DNA of 36,374 nt from the NCBI GenBank assembly GCA_031366005.1, contig JANLZB010000092.1, positions 1 to 36,374 on the forward strand. The letters are read 5' to 3'. The stretch comes from JANLUX01 sp031366005. Lineage in GTDB: Bacteria > Bacteroidota > Bacteroidia > AKYH767-A > OLB10. The position numbers were made by a program, and so were the translations under genes. Under the pieces are notes generated by a model that saw nothing but the letters and a program-made list of their open reading frames with translations, did not search any database and was not told the DNA's origin. Positions 24,715 to 32,174 of the stretch are shown one piece after another. How positions within the stretch are numbered: the stretch's first letter is position 1; every line of letters starts with the position of its first letter.

Positions 24715-25116
24715 ATGAAAATATATAATAACATACTGTTAGTTGATGATGATTTAGATGCATGTTTTCTTAACAAAAGAACAATTCATTCAATGCAATT
24801 GGCGGATAACATAGTTACCTGTTGCCATGGTAAGGAAGCGTTAAGTTTTCTTTCTGATAATTGCATGCATGCCATCGGGCATACAAAGCAATGTCCTGAT
24901 TTAATTTTTCTTGATATTAAAATGCCTGTTATGGATGGCTTTGAATTTTTAGAAGAGTTTATCCATTTACCTATTAAAACACCACGGCCAAAAGTATTTA
25001 TTCTCACCTCTTCCAATCATAAAACCGACTATGAACGAGCTACTGAATTTAAAGTAGATGGTTATATTGTAAAACCTCTTACCAGGGATAAAGTTATTTC
25101 AGCGCTTAACGCATAA
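24715..25116 (+). CDS. Response regulator, receiver domain only
   Basis: A 133-residue CheY-like protein without an output domain. The acidic pocket is LLVDDDLD (D11, D12), the phosphoacceptor is in LIFLDIKMPVMDGF (D67), the switch threonine in FILTSSN (T98), and the conserved lysine in YIVKPL (K120). It lies closest to the Rcp1-type receivers common in Bacteroidota, which are phosphorylated by orphan hybrid or phytochrome-like kinases and act by protein contact. No histidine kinase is encoded nearby. A TATAACTTTAG sequence about 30 bp upstream may be its promoter. Confidence 0.92.
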   Translation: MKIYNNILLVDDDLDACFLNKRTIHSMQLADNIVTCCHGKEALSFLSDNCMHAIGHTKQCPDLIFLDIKMPVMDGFEFLEEFIHLPIKTPRPKVFILTSSNHKTDYERATEFKVDGYIVKPLTRDKVISALNA

Positions 25117-25268
25117 CATGTTTTAGATGAATATATAGTTAAATGATAATTTTTTCTTGATTTAAGCATGAATGAAATTATCTTTGCTTATAATTAAGCT
25201 TTAATAATTTGTCTGCTTAAAATATCAATTAATTTTAATTTGTAAAGCACCTTAACTTTTTCGCACAA

Positions 25269-25544
25269 ATGAAAACTGTTTTTAAAGAATCCCTTAATGC
25301 AATATGTAATATTGTGGGACATAAATGGAGATACCAGGATTATTCCAACTGGATAAAAGAAAATGGTGATCCTTATGATTTCAAGGCTTCACGCACATGC
25401 ATGCGATGTAGAGAACGCGCGTATTTTTATGATTCATGGGTGCCTGCCAGGGAGAAAATGACAAAGTATGATGTCAAATCGCGTTGCAGAGTATTCCAGA
25501 ACCCCACCCTTCTTACCACACTTTCAATAAAATTTAAAAATTAA
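25269..25544 (+). CDS. Small protein with CxxC zinc-ribbon-like motif
   Basis: A 91-residue protein. Its core is NIVGHKWRYQDYSNWIKEN and ASRTCMRCRERAY, with a histidine at 18 and C-M-R-C at 44-47, a layout seen in DUF1660-like phage and bacterial proteins that may bind one metal. The rest is basic. There is no signal peptide. A TAACTTTT box ~12 bp upstream could be its promoter. Its 3' end overlaps that of the convergent response regulator by 11 bp. I do not recognise a function. Confidence 0.65.
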   Translation: MKTVFKESLNAICNIVGHKWRYQDYSNWIKENGDPYDFKASRTCMRCRERAYFYDSWVPAREKMTKYDVKSRCRVFQNPTLLTTLSIKFKN

Positions 25545-25974
25545 TTAAGAATATATCCTTTGATGGTAATACAAATGGATATTTCCATTCCATATTCACC
25601 ACAGTGGAAATAACTTCTTTAAGTTTATTAAAGTTGCTTGGCTTGCGTATATAGACATTAGCACCATTCAGCAAAGTCCTGTCCACATCACCCTGGCTCA
25701 TCGAAGTAGAAAAAATTGCTACCGGAATATGTTTCAGCTTATCGTTGGTTCTTATCTCTTCCAGGCATTCATGGCCGTTTTTCATCGGCATATTCAAATC
25801 CAGAAAAATAAGATCAGGTAACATTGCATCCGGTTTGGTCAGCAAGCGCATAAGCTGCTCACCGCTGTAAACAGTTCTTATCCTGATGTCTTCTTCAATC
25901 TCTTCCACTGCATCCTGGAACAACATCTGATCATCCACATCATCATCAGCAAGAAGAATAAACCGTGCACTCAT
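25534..25974 (-). CDS. Response regulator, receiver domain only
   Basis: The start is set at MSARFILLADDDVDDQ (ATG 25974), giving 146 residues; an upstream ATG would add five residues. Acidic residues DDD at 10-12, phosphoacceptor D59 in LIFLDLNMPMKNGHECLEEIR, switch region AIFSTSMSQ and lysine in IRKPSN (K111) are complete, so it should be phosphorylatable. There is no DNA-binding or enzymatic domain. It is a closer paralogue of the decayed regulator that begins 40 bp beyond its start in the opposite direction than of the one at 24715. The kinase is not in the window. Confidence 0.9.
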   Translation of the reverse strand: MSARFILLADDDVDDQMLFQDAVEEIEEDIRIRTVYSGEQLMRLLTKPDAMLPDLIFLDLNMPMKNGHECLEEIRTNDKLKHIPVAIFSTSMSQGDVDRTLLNGANVYIRKPSNFNKLKEVISTVVNMEWKYPFVLPSKDIFLINF

Positions 25975-26013
25975 AATTTTCGCTCGCAAATGTATTGAAA
26001 TTCTTTTTTTCTG

Positions 26014-26337
26014 ATGCCTGTTTTTTATTCACATTTCTTATCGTGCTATATCTGTAAATTTCCTGATCTTATGTTTTTAGATCTCAATATGCCCTGCAAA
26101 AGCGGCACCGAATGCCTGAAAGAAATAAGAGAACATAAAAACTTTAAACATATTCCGGTCATTATCTATTCTACTTCCGGTCTTAAGGAAGATATTGACA
26201 GCATCTATAACAATGGAGCCAATGGGTACGTCCGGAAATCGCGTTCATACAAAGGAATACAATCGGTATTGCAAAAACTTTTTAATATCAACTGGGACGA
26301 ATACACTCCCCGGACAAAAAAAATTGTTTTTTATTAA
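26014..26337 (+). pseudogene. N-terminally truncated response regulator
   Basis: Homology to receivers begins abruptly at PDLMFLDLNMPCKSGTECLKEIR (from about 26062) with a phosphoacceptor-like D23, then VIIYSTSGLKED and ANGYVRKSRSYKG (K75 followed by Ser instead of the usual Pro). The first half of the domain (beta 1 to alpha 2 with the acidic pocket) is missing. The 16 residues before the homology (MPVFYSHFLSCYICKF) do not resemble a receiver. Only ~85 bp separate the homology from the start of the divergent regulator, so there is no room for the lost part. It could be translated as a 107-residue protein, but it would not bind the required magnesium. Confidence 0.7.
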
Positions 26338-26419
26338 AGCCTGTTTTAATTTCATAATTCAAAAAGAAATATATATCATCACTTCGGAATTCTCTCTGTG
26401 AACTTTACTCATTTAACTA

Positions 26420-26520
26420 TAAAAATAACATCCCTTCGGGATTTTTTAACGCTGAAAGCGTGTTATGATTATAAAAAGATCAAGCAAACAGTTAAGAATC
26501 CCGAAGGGTTGATATATAAA
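26420..26520. repeat. Small hairpin-ended repeat (REPIN-like)
   Basis: ATCCCTTCGGGAT (26430-26442, 5-bp stem) and AATCCCGAAGGGTT (26497-26510) face each other inversely, with flanking AT-rich arms that also match (AACATCCC and GGGTTGAT). In between, ACGC/GCGT (26450-26461) makes a third small hairpin. A 77-codon frame across it has no family features and is better explained by this repeat. The rest of the 26338-26669 gap is empty. Confidence 0.5.
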
Positions 26521-26669
26521 AAATTATTTTTTAAAAATTTAAACAGGTTCTTAATCTACTTCCGTTTTATTAATATAAACTTGCCCTTGCATTTACACCA
26601 AATTTATTTTGCAAATCATAATACAATTTAAAAAAGCTGCCCGGGCTTTTCACATTTAGTCCTTATCCA

Positions 26670-27602
26670 ATGCATCATAAAAAAAGCATTGCTGTATTTT
26701 TCGTGGTGATATTATCCACATTTGCTAACGCACAAACACATTTTAATAAAAAACATTTTCTTCAGCCCGACACCATTTACAATCCTCACCGTGCTGCCAT
26801 AGTCATAATAGGAACAAGCAATGTTTACTTAACTTCAATGGTAGGATTATACGCTCTTTGGTACCGCGGCTACCCTTCCTCCGGTTTCCATACATTTAAT
26901 GATGCGGAGGAGTGGAATCAAATGGATAAGATCGGACATATAGGTTCAGCGTATTACTTAAGCCGCTGGAGCAATAACCTCGTAGCCTGGACAGGTACTG
27001 ATAAAAAAAAATCAGCAAGGATAGGAGCAGGGATGGGTTTGATTTATCAAACCATCATCGAAGTGATGGATGGCTTCTCATCCCAATGGGGTTTCTCCTG
27101 GTCTGATGTTGGTGCCAACTCTGCCGGTTCGTTACTGTTTCTCTCTCAGCAATTAGCCTGGAAAGAACAACGCATTCAGTTTAAATTCTCATTTCATACC
27201 ACTCAATATGCAAAATACCGTCCTGCATTACTGGGAGAAAACTTCAGCCAACATATTTTTAAAGATTATAACGGACAAACCTATTGGCTCAGCGCAAATA
27301 TTTATTCCTTTCTCTCTTACTCATCTCACTTTCCTAAATGGTTAAACATCTCCCTTGGTTATGGAGCTGAAGGAATGACAGGTGCAAACCAAAATCCGTT
27401 TATCATAAATGGAAACCCCATCCCCTCTTTTCAGCGCTACCGCCAGTTTTATCTCGCTCCTGATATTGATCTCACCAAAATAAAATTACGCTCACCCTTG
27501 CTCAAAACCATATTCCAAACCATTGGATTTATTAAATTTCCGGCACCTGCTATCGAATACAACACCAAAGGAAAAATAATATTCAGGGCATTTTATTTTT
27601 AA
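26670..27602 (+). CDS. DUF2279 envelope protein
   Basis: This 310-residue protein has a signal peptide (MHHKKSIAVFFVVILSTFANAQ) and then a DUF2279-like domain: NVYLTSMVGLYALWYR, FNDAEEWNQMDKIGHIGSAYYLSRW (about 76-100), then GAGMGLIYQTIIEVMDGFSSQWGFSWSDVGANSAGSLLF. The MDKIGH and E-x-x-DGFS motifs are conserved in this family, which is related to YfiM-type lipoproteins of unknown role. The hydrophobic segments suggest membrane insertion. It is followed by a promoter for the ArsR operon, so it stands alone. The function is not known; the family assignment is from motif recall. Confidence 0.8.
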   Translation: MHHKKSIAVFFVVILSTFANAQTHFNKKHFLQPDTIYNPHRAAIVIIGTSNVYLTSMVGLYALWYRGYPSSGFHTFNDAEEWNQMDKIGHIGSAYYLSRWSNNLVAWTGTDKKKSARIGAGMGLIYQTIIEVMDGFSSQWGFSWSDVGANSAGSLLFLSQQLAWKEQRIQFKFSFHTTQYAKYRPALLGENFSQHIFKDYNGQTYWLSANIYSFLSYSSHFPKWLNISLGYGAEGMTGANQNPFIINGNPIPSFQRYRQFYLAPDIDLTKIKLRSPLLKTIFQTIGFIKFPAPAIEYNTKGKIIFRAFYF

Positions 27603-27758
27603 ATCTCGCTTCACTTAGGGTCCGCACTTTTTTATATTTAGATATAATAAAAATATACAGATAATAAATCATCTCAAAAAATTCAGTTCAATTCCAACAT
27701 ATAAAATGTTTTTATGACCGAAATAAAACCCTTCCAAAAATATTTTAAGCAAAAGTTG

Positions 27759-27787
27759 TTTGGTAACTTTAAAGTTACATATATTTG
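27759..27787 (+). promoter_or_regulatory. Promoter of SRPBCC-ArsR operon
   Basis: TTTG (27759-27762) and TATATTTG (27780-27787) are separated by 17 bp, matching the Bacteroidota TTTG-N17-20-TAnnTTTG promoter. Transcription would begin around 27794, 16 bases before the ATG at 27810. Confidence 0.8.
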
Positions 27788-27804
27788 CGTAACTATAAAG
27801 TTAC
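27763..27804 (+). promoter_or_regulatory. Two palindromic operators for the ArsR-type regulator
   Basis: GTAACTTTAAAGTTAC (27763-27778) is a perfect 16-bp palindrome that exactly fills the spacer between the -33 and -7 boxes. GTAACTATAAAGTTAC (27789-27804) is a second copy with one mismatch and covers the predicted start site. Their centres are 26 bp apart. ArsR-family repressors usually bind such dyads near their own promoters, and the regulator is encoded by the second gene, so autorepression is likely. Confidence 0.8.
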
Positions 27805-27809
27805 TCAAT

Positions 27810-28220
27810 ATGCAAAAAGAAATCAAGCACACATTTTATTTTTCTCAAACGCCTGAAGAAGTTTGGGAGTATTTAACTAAACCAGAATTAATTGAGCAGT
27901 GGTTGATGCCAAGTGATTTTAAACCCCTTGTCGGACATCATTTTCGTTTTAGAAATCCTAATAATTCCTTTGTTGTTTGTGAAGTTTCGGAAGTGATCCC
28001 ATGCACACATTTGGCTTATATATGGAAAAATGATTGGGCAGTAACCAAAACTCCCTATACTTCAAAAGTAACCTGGACACTTACAGCCATCGAAGGTGGA
28101 ACACAATTATTATTAGTGCATAGCGGATTTGAATTATTTAAAAATTTAGCCGACCACAATAGCGGTTGGATGGCCTTGTGCAATAAATTAGGTGAACTTT
28201 TAAAAGCTGCTAACAAATGA
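27810..28220 (+). CDS. SRPBCC (AHSA1-like) domain protein
   Basis: A 136-residue single-domain protein of the SRPBCC/Aha1-C-like fold, with EIKHTFYFSQTPEEVWEYLTKPELIEQWLMP at the start and TWTLTAIEGGTQLLLVHSGFE followed by HNSGWMALCNKLGELL at the end. The fold makes a deep hydrophobic pocket that binds small ligands. The start at 27810 is chosen because a longer frame from 27714 would include the operators and promoter. Genes of this kind are regularly paired with ArsR regulators. It overlaps the regulator by four bases (ATGA). The ligand is unknown. Confidence 0.88.
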   Translation: MQKEIKHTFYFSQTPEEVWEYLTKPELIEQWLMPSDFKPLVGHHFRFRNPNNSFVVCEVSEVIPCTHLAYIWKNDWAVTKTPYTSKVTWTLTAIEGGTQLLLVHSGFELFKNLADHNSGWMALCNKLGELLKAANK

Positions 28221-28537
28221 GATCGCGACCGGTGGATGCTTTTCAGGTAATTGCCGATCCAAGCCGCAGGCAAATATTGATGATGCTTTCAAAAAACAGC
28301 ATGACGATTAATTCCTTGGCGGAGAATTTTGATATGAGCCGTCCTGCTGTTTCTAAACACATAAAAATCCTTTATAGTGGGGGTTTTATTTCCATCACAG
28401 GCATTGGTAGAGAACGACATTGCATATTAAAACAAGATGGCTTTAATCACTTACAGGATTTCATCAGCTTCTTTGATAATTTTTGGGATAAAAAACTGAA
28501 AAAGTTGCAGATGATTTTAAACAATAAAGCAAAATAA
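28217..28537 (+). CDS. ArsR-family winged-helix regulator
   Basis: This 106-residue regulator has FQVIADPSRRQILMML (9-24), a helix-turn-helix INSLAENFDMSRPAVSKHIKIL (31-52), and a wing SGGFISITGIGRERHCIL. It lacks the cysteine pair of metal-sensing ArsR proteins, so it more likely senses a small molecule or a protein partner, in line with the SRPBCC-linked subgroup (SdpR-like). It should bind the two palindromes upstream of its operon. Translational overlap with the preceding gene and a 12-bp gap to the next indicate a three-gene operon. Confidence 0.92.
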   Translation: MRSRPVDAFQVIADPSRRQILMMLSKNSMTINSLAENFDMSRPAVSKHIKILYSGGFISITGIGRERHCILKQDGFNHLQDFISFFDNFWDKKLKKLQMILNNKAK

Positions 28538-28549
28538 AAAAATATAGGC

Positions 28550-28990
28550 ATGGACAATCAAAATTTCACAACAACTATAATAGTTGATAATTCTCCTAAA
28601 GAAGTATTCAATGCAATCAATAATGTTGGTGGTTGGTGGCAGGGCGAAGTTAAAGGCAGTTCAAAAAAACTTGATGATGAGTTTACTTATCAAATGGAGG
28701 ATATCCATTTTTCAAAACAAAAATTAGTTGAGTTAATTCCGAATGAAAAAGTAGTGTGGCTGGTAACGGAGAGCAAATTGAATTTTACAAAAAACAAAAG
28801 CGAATGGACAGGAACCAAAATCCTTTTTGAAATTGCTGAAATAAATAACAAAACACAATTGCGTTTTACTCACTTGGGCTTAGTACCCCAATTTGAATGT
28901 TATGGTGGATGTTCTGGTGCATGGGGAGAACTTATTCAGAAAAGTTTATTCAGTTTGATAACTACAGGAAAAGGCAAAAAGGTTTTCTGA
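28550..28990 (+). CDS. SRPBCC (AHSA1-like) domain protein, second copy
   Basis: This 146-residue protein has TTTIIVDNSPKEVFNAINNVGGWWQGEVKG at the start and LRFTHLGLVPQFECYGGCSGAWGELIQKSLFSLI at the end, the usual SRPBCC/AHSA1 pattern. It is only distantly like the first SRPBCC gene, so it is not a fresh duplication. It ends TTGKGKKVF. The gene completes the SRPBCC-ArsR-SRPBCC operon. It may bind a hydrophobic ligand whose presence is signalled by derepression of the regulator; the ligand is unknown. Confidence 0.88.
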   Translation: MDNQNFTTTIIVDNSPKEVFNAINNVGGWWQGEVKGSSKKLDDEFTYQMEDIHFSKQKLVELIPNEKVVWLVTESKLNFTKNKSEWTGTKILFEIAEINNKTQLRFTHLGLVPQFECYGGCSGAWGELIQKSLFSLITTGKGKKVF

Positions 28991-29089
28991 TAGAGAAGTA
29001 CTGTACGGATAATTATCTGAGACTTCTACAATCCAAAGGAAGAGGCTTAAATAAACAAGTGATCAACAAAATAATTTATAAATAAAAAA

Positions 29090-29869
29090 TCACTTCTTCT
29101 TTTTCTTCTTATTCATATCTCCCGCAAAATAATACCTCAGGTCAAGGGTAAGATAATCACCTTTTAAATTAAAATCTGTTTTAGCAGTAATTGGTTGATT
29201 CCCTGATTTTCCATTACGATAATACTCCACCTTCGAAATATAAATATCTTTAAACGAACGGTGGTAACTGCTCCCCAGATATATAATTCCATCTTTTTCT
29301 GTACGGAATTCCCATCCAATATTAGCTATCAGTCCTGCATTAAAAACACTTAAATTACTTTTACGCAATGCCAGGTGTTTAAAATAAGCTGAGCGTGTAT
29401 TTATATCAGAAGGAAAAATATCCACCGATGTTCCTAACGAAGCATTCATCCATATCTGCCTGCTTAGCTGCACAAACACCAACACCTGCAATGGCACCTC
29501 ATAACCAATTATTTTATGATAAGAACTTTCAGTAAATGTAGTATCTGTTATTTTAAGACTGTAAACACGCTTCACATATTGTATCCCCGTTTCCAATGAA
29601 AGGTTATTGGTAATTCCTTTCCTCACTACAGCCCCTGCACTAAAACCCGAAATCTGCGCAAGTCTGAAGGTTACATTTGCTGAATCAACCGTCTGCGTTT
29701 GTGGTCCCGTACGAAAAAAACTACTCGGAAATATTGGTTTCACTACAAAGCCAAACGATGTGGTTTTTGCCTGCCCAAACAAAATTTGAGGAATAGTTAT
29801 CAGGCTTATCATACAAAATAAAGTAGTGATTGTAAACCGTAAACTGAAAACTGTAAACCGTAAACCCAT
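29090..29869 (-). CDS. Outer-membrane beta-barrel (PorT-like) protein
   Basis: This protein is of up to 259 residues. Alternating hydrophobic strands (SLETGIQYVKRVYSL, VPLQVLVFVQLSRQIWMNASLGTSV, LSVFNAGLIANIGWEF, YLTLDLRYYFAG) indicate an eight- to ten-stranded barrel, and a basic tail (MNKKKKKK) closes it. The start is uncertain: ATG 29869 begins inside a 7-bp repeat and would encode MGLRFTVFSLRF; the next ATG, 29812, gives a short signal (MISLITIPQILFGQ). The upstream stop lies 1 bp away, which favours 29869. It resembles PorT/Omp-like proteins, but the exact role is not visible. Confidence 0.7.
   Translation of the reverse strand: MGLRFTVFSLRFTITTLFCMISLITIPQILFGQAKTTSFGFVVKPIFPSSFFRTGPQTQTVDSANVTFRLAQISGFSAGAVVRKGITNNLSLETGIQYVKRVYSLKITDTTFTESSYHKIIGYEVPLQVLVFVQLSRQIWMNASLGTSVDIFPSDINTRSAYFKHLALRKSNLSVFNAGLIANIGWEFRTEKDGIIYLGSSYHRSFKDIYISKVEYYRNGKSGNQPITAKTDFNLKGDYLTLDLRYYFAGDMNKKKKKK
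29831..29865. repeat. Five heptamer repeats at the 5' end of the barrel gene
   Basis: Five consecutive 7-bp units of the form TGTAAAC, CGTAAAC, TGAAAAC, TGTAAAC, CGTAAAC lie over the predicted signal-peptide codons. Seven is not a multiple of three, so unit gain or loss would shift the frame of a start placed at 29869. Confidence 0.7.
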
Positions 29870-29870
29870 C

Positions 29871-30467
29871 TTATCTCGTTAATCTGAAAATAACTTTTGA
29901 AAACAATTGCTCTGACTCCACCTGGAAACAGATTCCCGAAGCATAATTATAATAGCTCCTTTTGCCGTCAGGCAATGTTAATTCATAACGGTGGCTGCTC
30001 ACAGGTCTTATATTTAAAAACTTACCAAACGCATCAGAATAAACCTGCGTTATTCCTACAGGTTCAAAATAATAAATGGCACACATGTTATAATGAATGT
30101 TTTTGTTTTTAAGCGTTGTTGTCTGATCAGCAGTCTCAATAACATACTTAGTTCCGTCCCATTTGGTGCTTGAATTAACCTGTACTCTTTTATTTATTTT
30201 TTGATAAGCTGTTGAATGCATCATTTTACCATTGCTGTAATCACTCTCCATTTTATATTCAACATCTACATTAATAATTTTATGCACTGTCATTTTACTT
30301 TGCAAAATATAGCTCACACTTTCTTTTTGTGCTTGCCGCTCGGCATTTAAAATGCCAATGGTATCTTTATTAAGAAAAATTCTATACGTAAGTTTCTGTG
30401 CATTTACAGAGGTAATAAAGCAAACACATCCAATTATTACAGAAAATATCCGGGCAGCATTTTGCAT
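29871..30467 (-). CDS. DUF6134-like secreted protein
   Basis: The start is at MQNAARIFSVIIGCVCFITSVNAQ (ATG 30467), which gives a clean signal peptide and 198 residues; the in-frame ATG at 30524 would lie upstream of a terminator. The mature part is beta-rich: LTYRIFLNKDTIGILNAERQAQKE, then YKMESDYSNGKMMHSTAYQKINKRVQ, YFEPVGITQVYSDAFGKFLNI and YELTLPDGKRSYYNYASGICFQVE. This pattern, including D-x-x-x-G-x-L and Y-F-E-P, is like DUF6134 proteins of unknown role in Bacteroidota. It lies 1 bp upstream of the barrel gene, so the two are probably cotranscribed. Confidence 0.65.
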   Translation of the reverse strand: MQNAARIFSVIIGCVCFITSVNAQKLTYRIFLNKDTIGILNAERQAQKESVSYILQSKMTVHKIINVDVEYKMESDYSNGKMMHSTAYQKINKRVQVNSSTKWDGTKYVIETADQTTTLKNKNIHYNMCAIYYFEPVGITQVYSDAFGKFLNIRPVSSHRYELTLPDGKRSYYNYASGICFQVESEQLFSKVIFRLTR

Positions 30468-30482
30468 TTTCTTTTTATCAAC

Positions 30483-30515
30483 TAAAAAAGCCGTCACATT
30501 ATTGTTGTGACGGCT
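30483..30515 (-). terminator. Intrinsic terminator after T9SS hydrolase gene
   Basis: On the minus strand a perfect 10-bp stem AGCCGTCACA/TGTGACGGCT with a 7-nt loop is followed by six T. It ends transcription of the hydrolase gene (stop at 30538) and argues that the next gene starts at 30467, downstream of it. Confidence 0.85.
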
Positions 30516-30537
30516 CTTTAACATATTTTACACTGTG

Positions 30538-32082
30538 TTATTCAAATATTACTTTTCGTGTAGTATTACCCTTGTCAGTTTTAATCCTTACAAGATAAAC
30601 GCCTGCATCCAGCTTACCGCGATTGATTTTCACACTTTGAGCATTTAATCCTTCCATTGAATAAACGCGGTCGCCTATAACATTCATTAATTCAATACTG
30701 TGAATGTATAGTGACGCATCACTGATGGAAATCATAAAATTATCTTTAACAGGATTTGGAGTTACCTGTAATGCAATAGCCGGATTATTGTTTTCTTTAA
30801 TGCCCACAAAACCTCCGCAACGGCTCACCCGTGGCACAAAATAATTCTGAATAGTATCAATATATGCCAGCGCTTTTGCTTTACTCATATTGGGATTGGT
30901 AAGCAAAGCATTTTGATACACTGCTGTTCCATATGGTTGAGAATAACCTAATGCCTGTGCTGCAGCAACCGTTGCTGTAGAATCAAACCATTCCCATGGT
31001 CCTGCTTGTGGCGAAGGTGTATAGAATGGATACAATCCCTCTTGTCCTCCATTTAAAGAATTGGCATGTGTGGTATAAACATCAGTGAAATTATGCGGGA
31101 TACATGCATTATTTCCATAAGCATTTGCCTGCGCAATAAACATACTGTCTCCGCTTACATCCACCACAAAATCACCTGTAGTGGGAACAATTACCGGTCC
31201 GTTGCCATAAGGCGCAAAAGGATCCACCTTAACATGGAATCCAACCATCGGTACATCACCCGGCTCCAACCACGAACTATCACCCAGCGCACCGCCTATG
31301 TTACAAACGAAATGCGCCTCTGAACTATAACCCGGACTATTGTTGGAATTATTAACAGTAGAAAATCCACCGAATCCTTCAAAGTCACCCATGGCAGCCT
31401 GGTTTACATAAGGTGTACCTGCCACAAATCCCCATGAGAAATTAGTGCTTTGTGCAAGAAATTTAGGAAGACTTATTTCACTTGCTTTATCAAGTGTTGC
31501 ACAGGCAAGCGCCACATAACCGCCAGATCCTTGGCCCACCAGAATAATATTATTGGTATCCACTTTATAAACATTTCCATGCACCGTTGCATCCATTCTG
31601 AAAAACCTTATACATGATTTCACGTCTTGTATGGCACGATAAACAGCAATCAATAAACTGCCTGTGCGTATATCCTGATCAGTTGATTGAGGATCCCATC
31701 CAAGGCGGTAAGTAACTGCTGCTGCTACAAAACCTCGTTTTGCAAATCGTGTACACATCTCCACCACTGAACTGTCACGCCTCGAACCGGTAGGAGTGCC
31801 ATTGACAATTGCAGGTAAAAAACTTCCTGTCGGCAGATAAATAATTAATGGTCTGGCTGTAGATGTATCAGCAATTCCGCCTGGTTCATACACATCCATT
31901 TTTAAATCTGTTGCCATAGGAGAGCCCGGTCCCAGCAGAAACTGATAATTGTTAGCGTAAATAATATTGGATGCTACATTGGCTGATGGAAACACATAAG
32001 ACAGGTAGCGTTGGGCAAACAATGCTGTGTTTGAAAAAACACATGCACTGATAAAGATAATACTAAGTAATTTTTTTTTCAT
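30538..32082 (-). CDS. T9SS-exported alpha/beta hydrolase-fold protein
   Basis: This 514-residue protein has a signal peptide (MKKKLLSIIFISACVFSNTALFAQ), an alpha/beta hydrolase fold (LKMDVYEPGGIADTSTARPLIIYLPTG, then GFVAAAVTYRLGW, AIQDVKSCIRFFR, NIILVGQGSGGYVALA), and a C-terminal T9SS type A sorting domain (VTPNPVKDNFMISI, IELMNVIGDRVYSM, LDAGVYLVRIKTDKGNTTRKVIFE). The nucleophile elbow is unusual: the normal V-G-Q-S-A-G-G reads V-G-Q-G-S-G-G here, so the serine (S186) is moved one place. Carboxylesterase-like activity is likely but not certain. A strong terminator follows, so it is a single cistron. Confidence 0.8.
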   Translation of the reverse strand: MKKKLLSIIFISACVFSNTALFAQRYLSYVFPSANVASNIIYANNYQFLLGPGSPMATDLKMDVYEPGGIADTSTARPLIIYLPTGSFLPAIVNGTPTGSRRDSSVVEMCTRFAKRGFVAAAVTYRLGWDPQSTDQDIRTGSLLIAVYRAIQDVKSCIRFFRMDATVHGNVYKVDTNNIILVGQGSGGYVALACATLDKASEISLPKFLAQSTNFSWGFVAGTPYVNQAAMGDFEGFGGFSTVNNSNNSPGYSSEAHFVCNIGGALGDSSWLEPGDVPMVGFHVKVDPFAPYGNGPVIVPTTGDFVVDVSGDSMFIAQANAYGNNACIPHNFTDVYTTHANSLNGGQEGLYPFYTPSPQAGPWEWFDSTATVAAAQALGYSQPYGTAVYQNALLTNPNMSKAKALAYIDTIQNYFVPRVSRCGGFVGIKENNNPAIALQVTPNPVKDNFMISISDASLYIHSIELMNVIGDRVYSMEGLNAQSVKINRGKLDAGVYLVRIKTDKGNTTRKVIFE

Positions 32083-32174
32083 TGCTTTGATTTTAGTTGC
32101 GGTAAATTTAGATAAATACAGAATAGAAAATTTGCGATAAAGATTTAGTTTGCCATTTTATTGTGACTTCATTT

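Noticed and set aside
26398..26631. 77-codon plus-strand ORF
   Set aside because: It starts with GTG, spans the small hairpin-ended repeat and has no recognisable protein features.
28897..29085. Small ORF overlapping the end of the second SRPBCC gene
   Set aside because: It is an alternative-frame shadow of a well-supported gene, with no promoter or family match.
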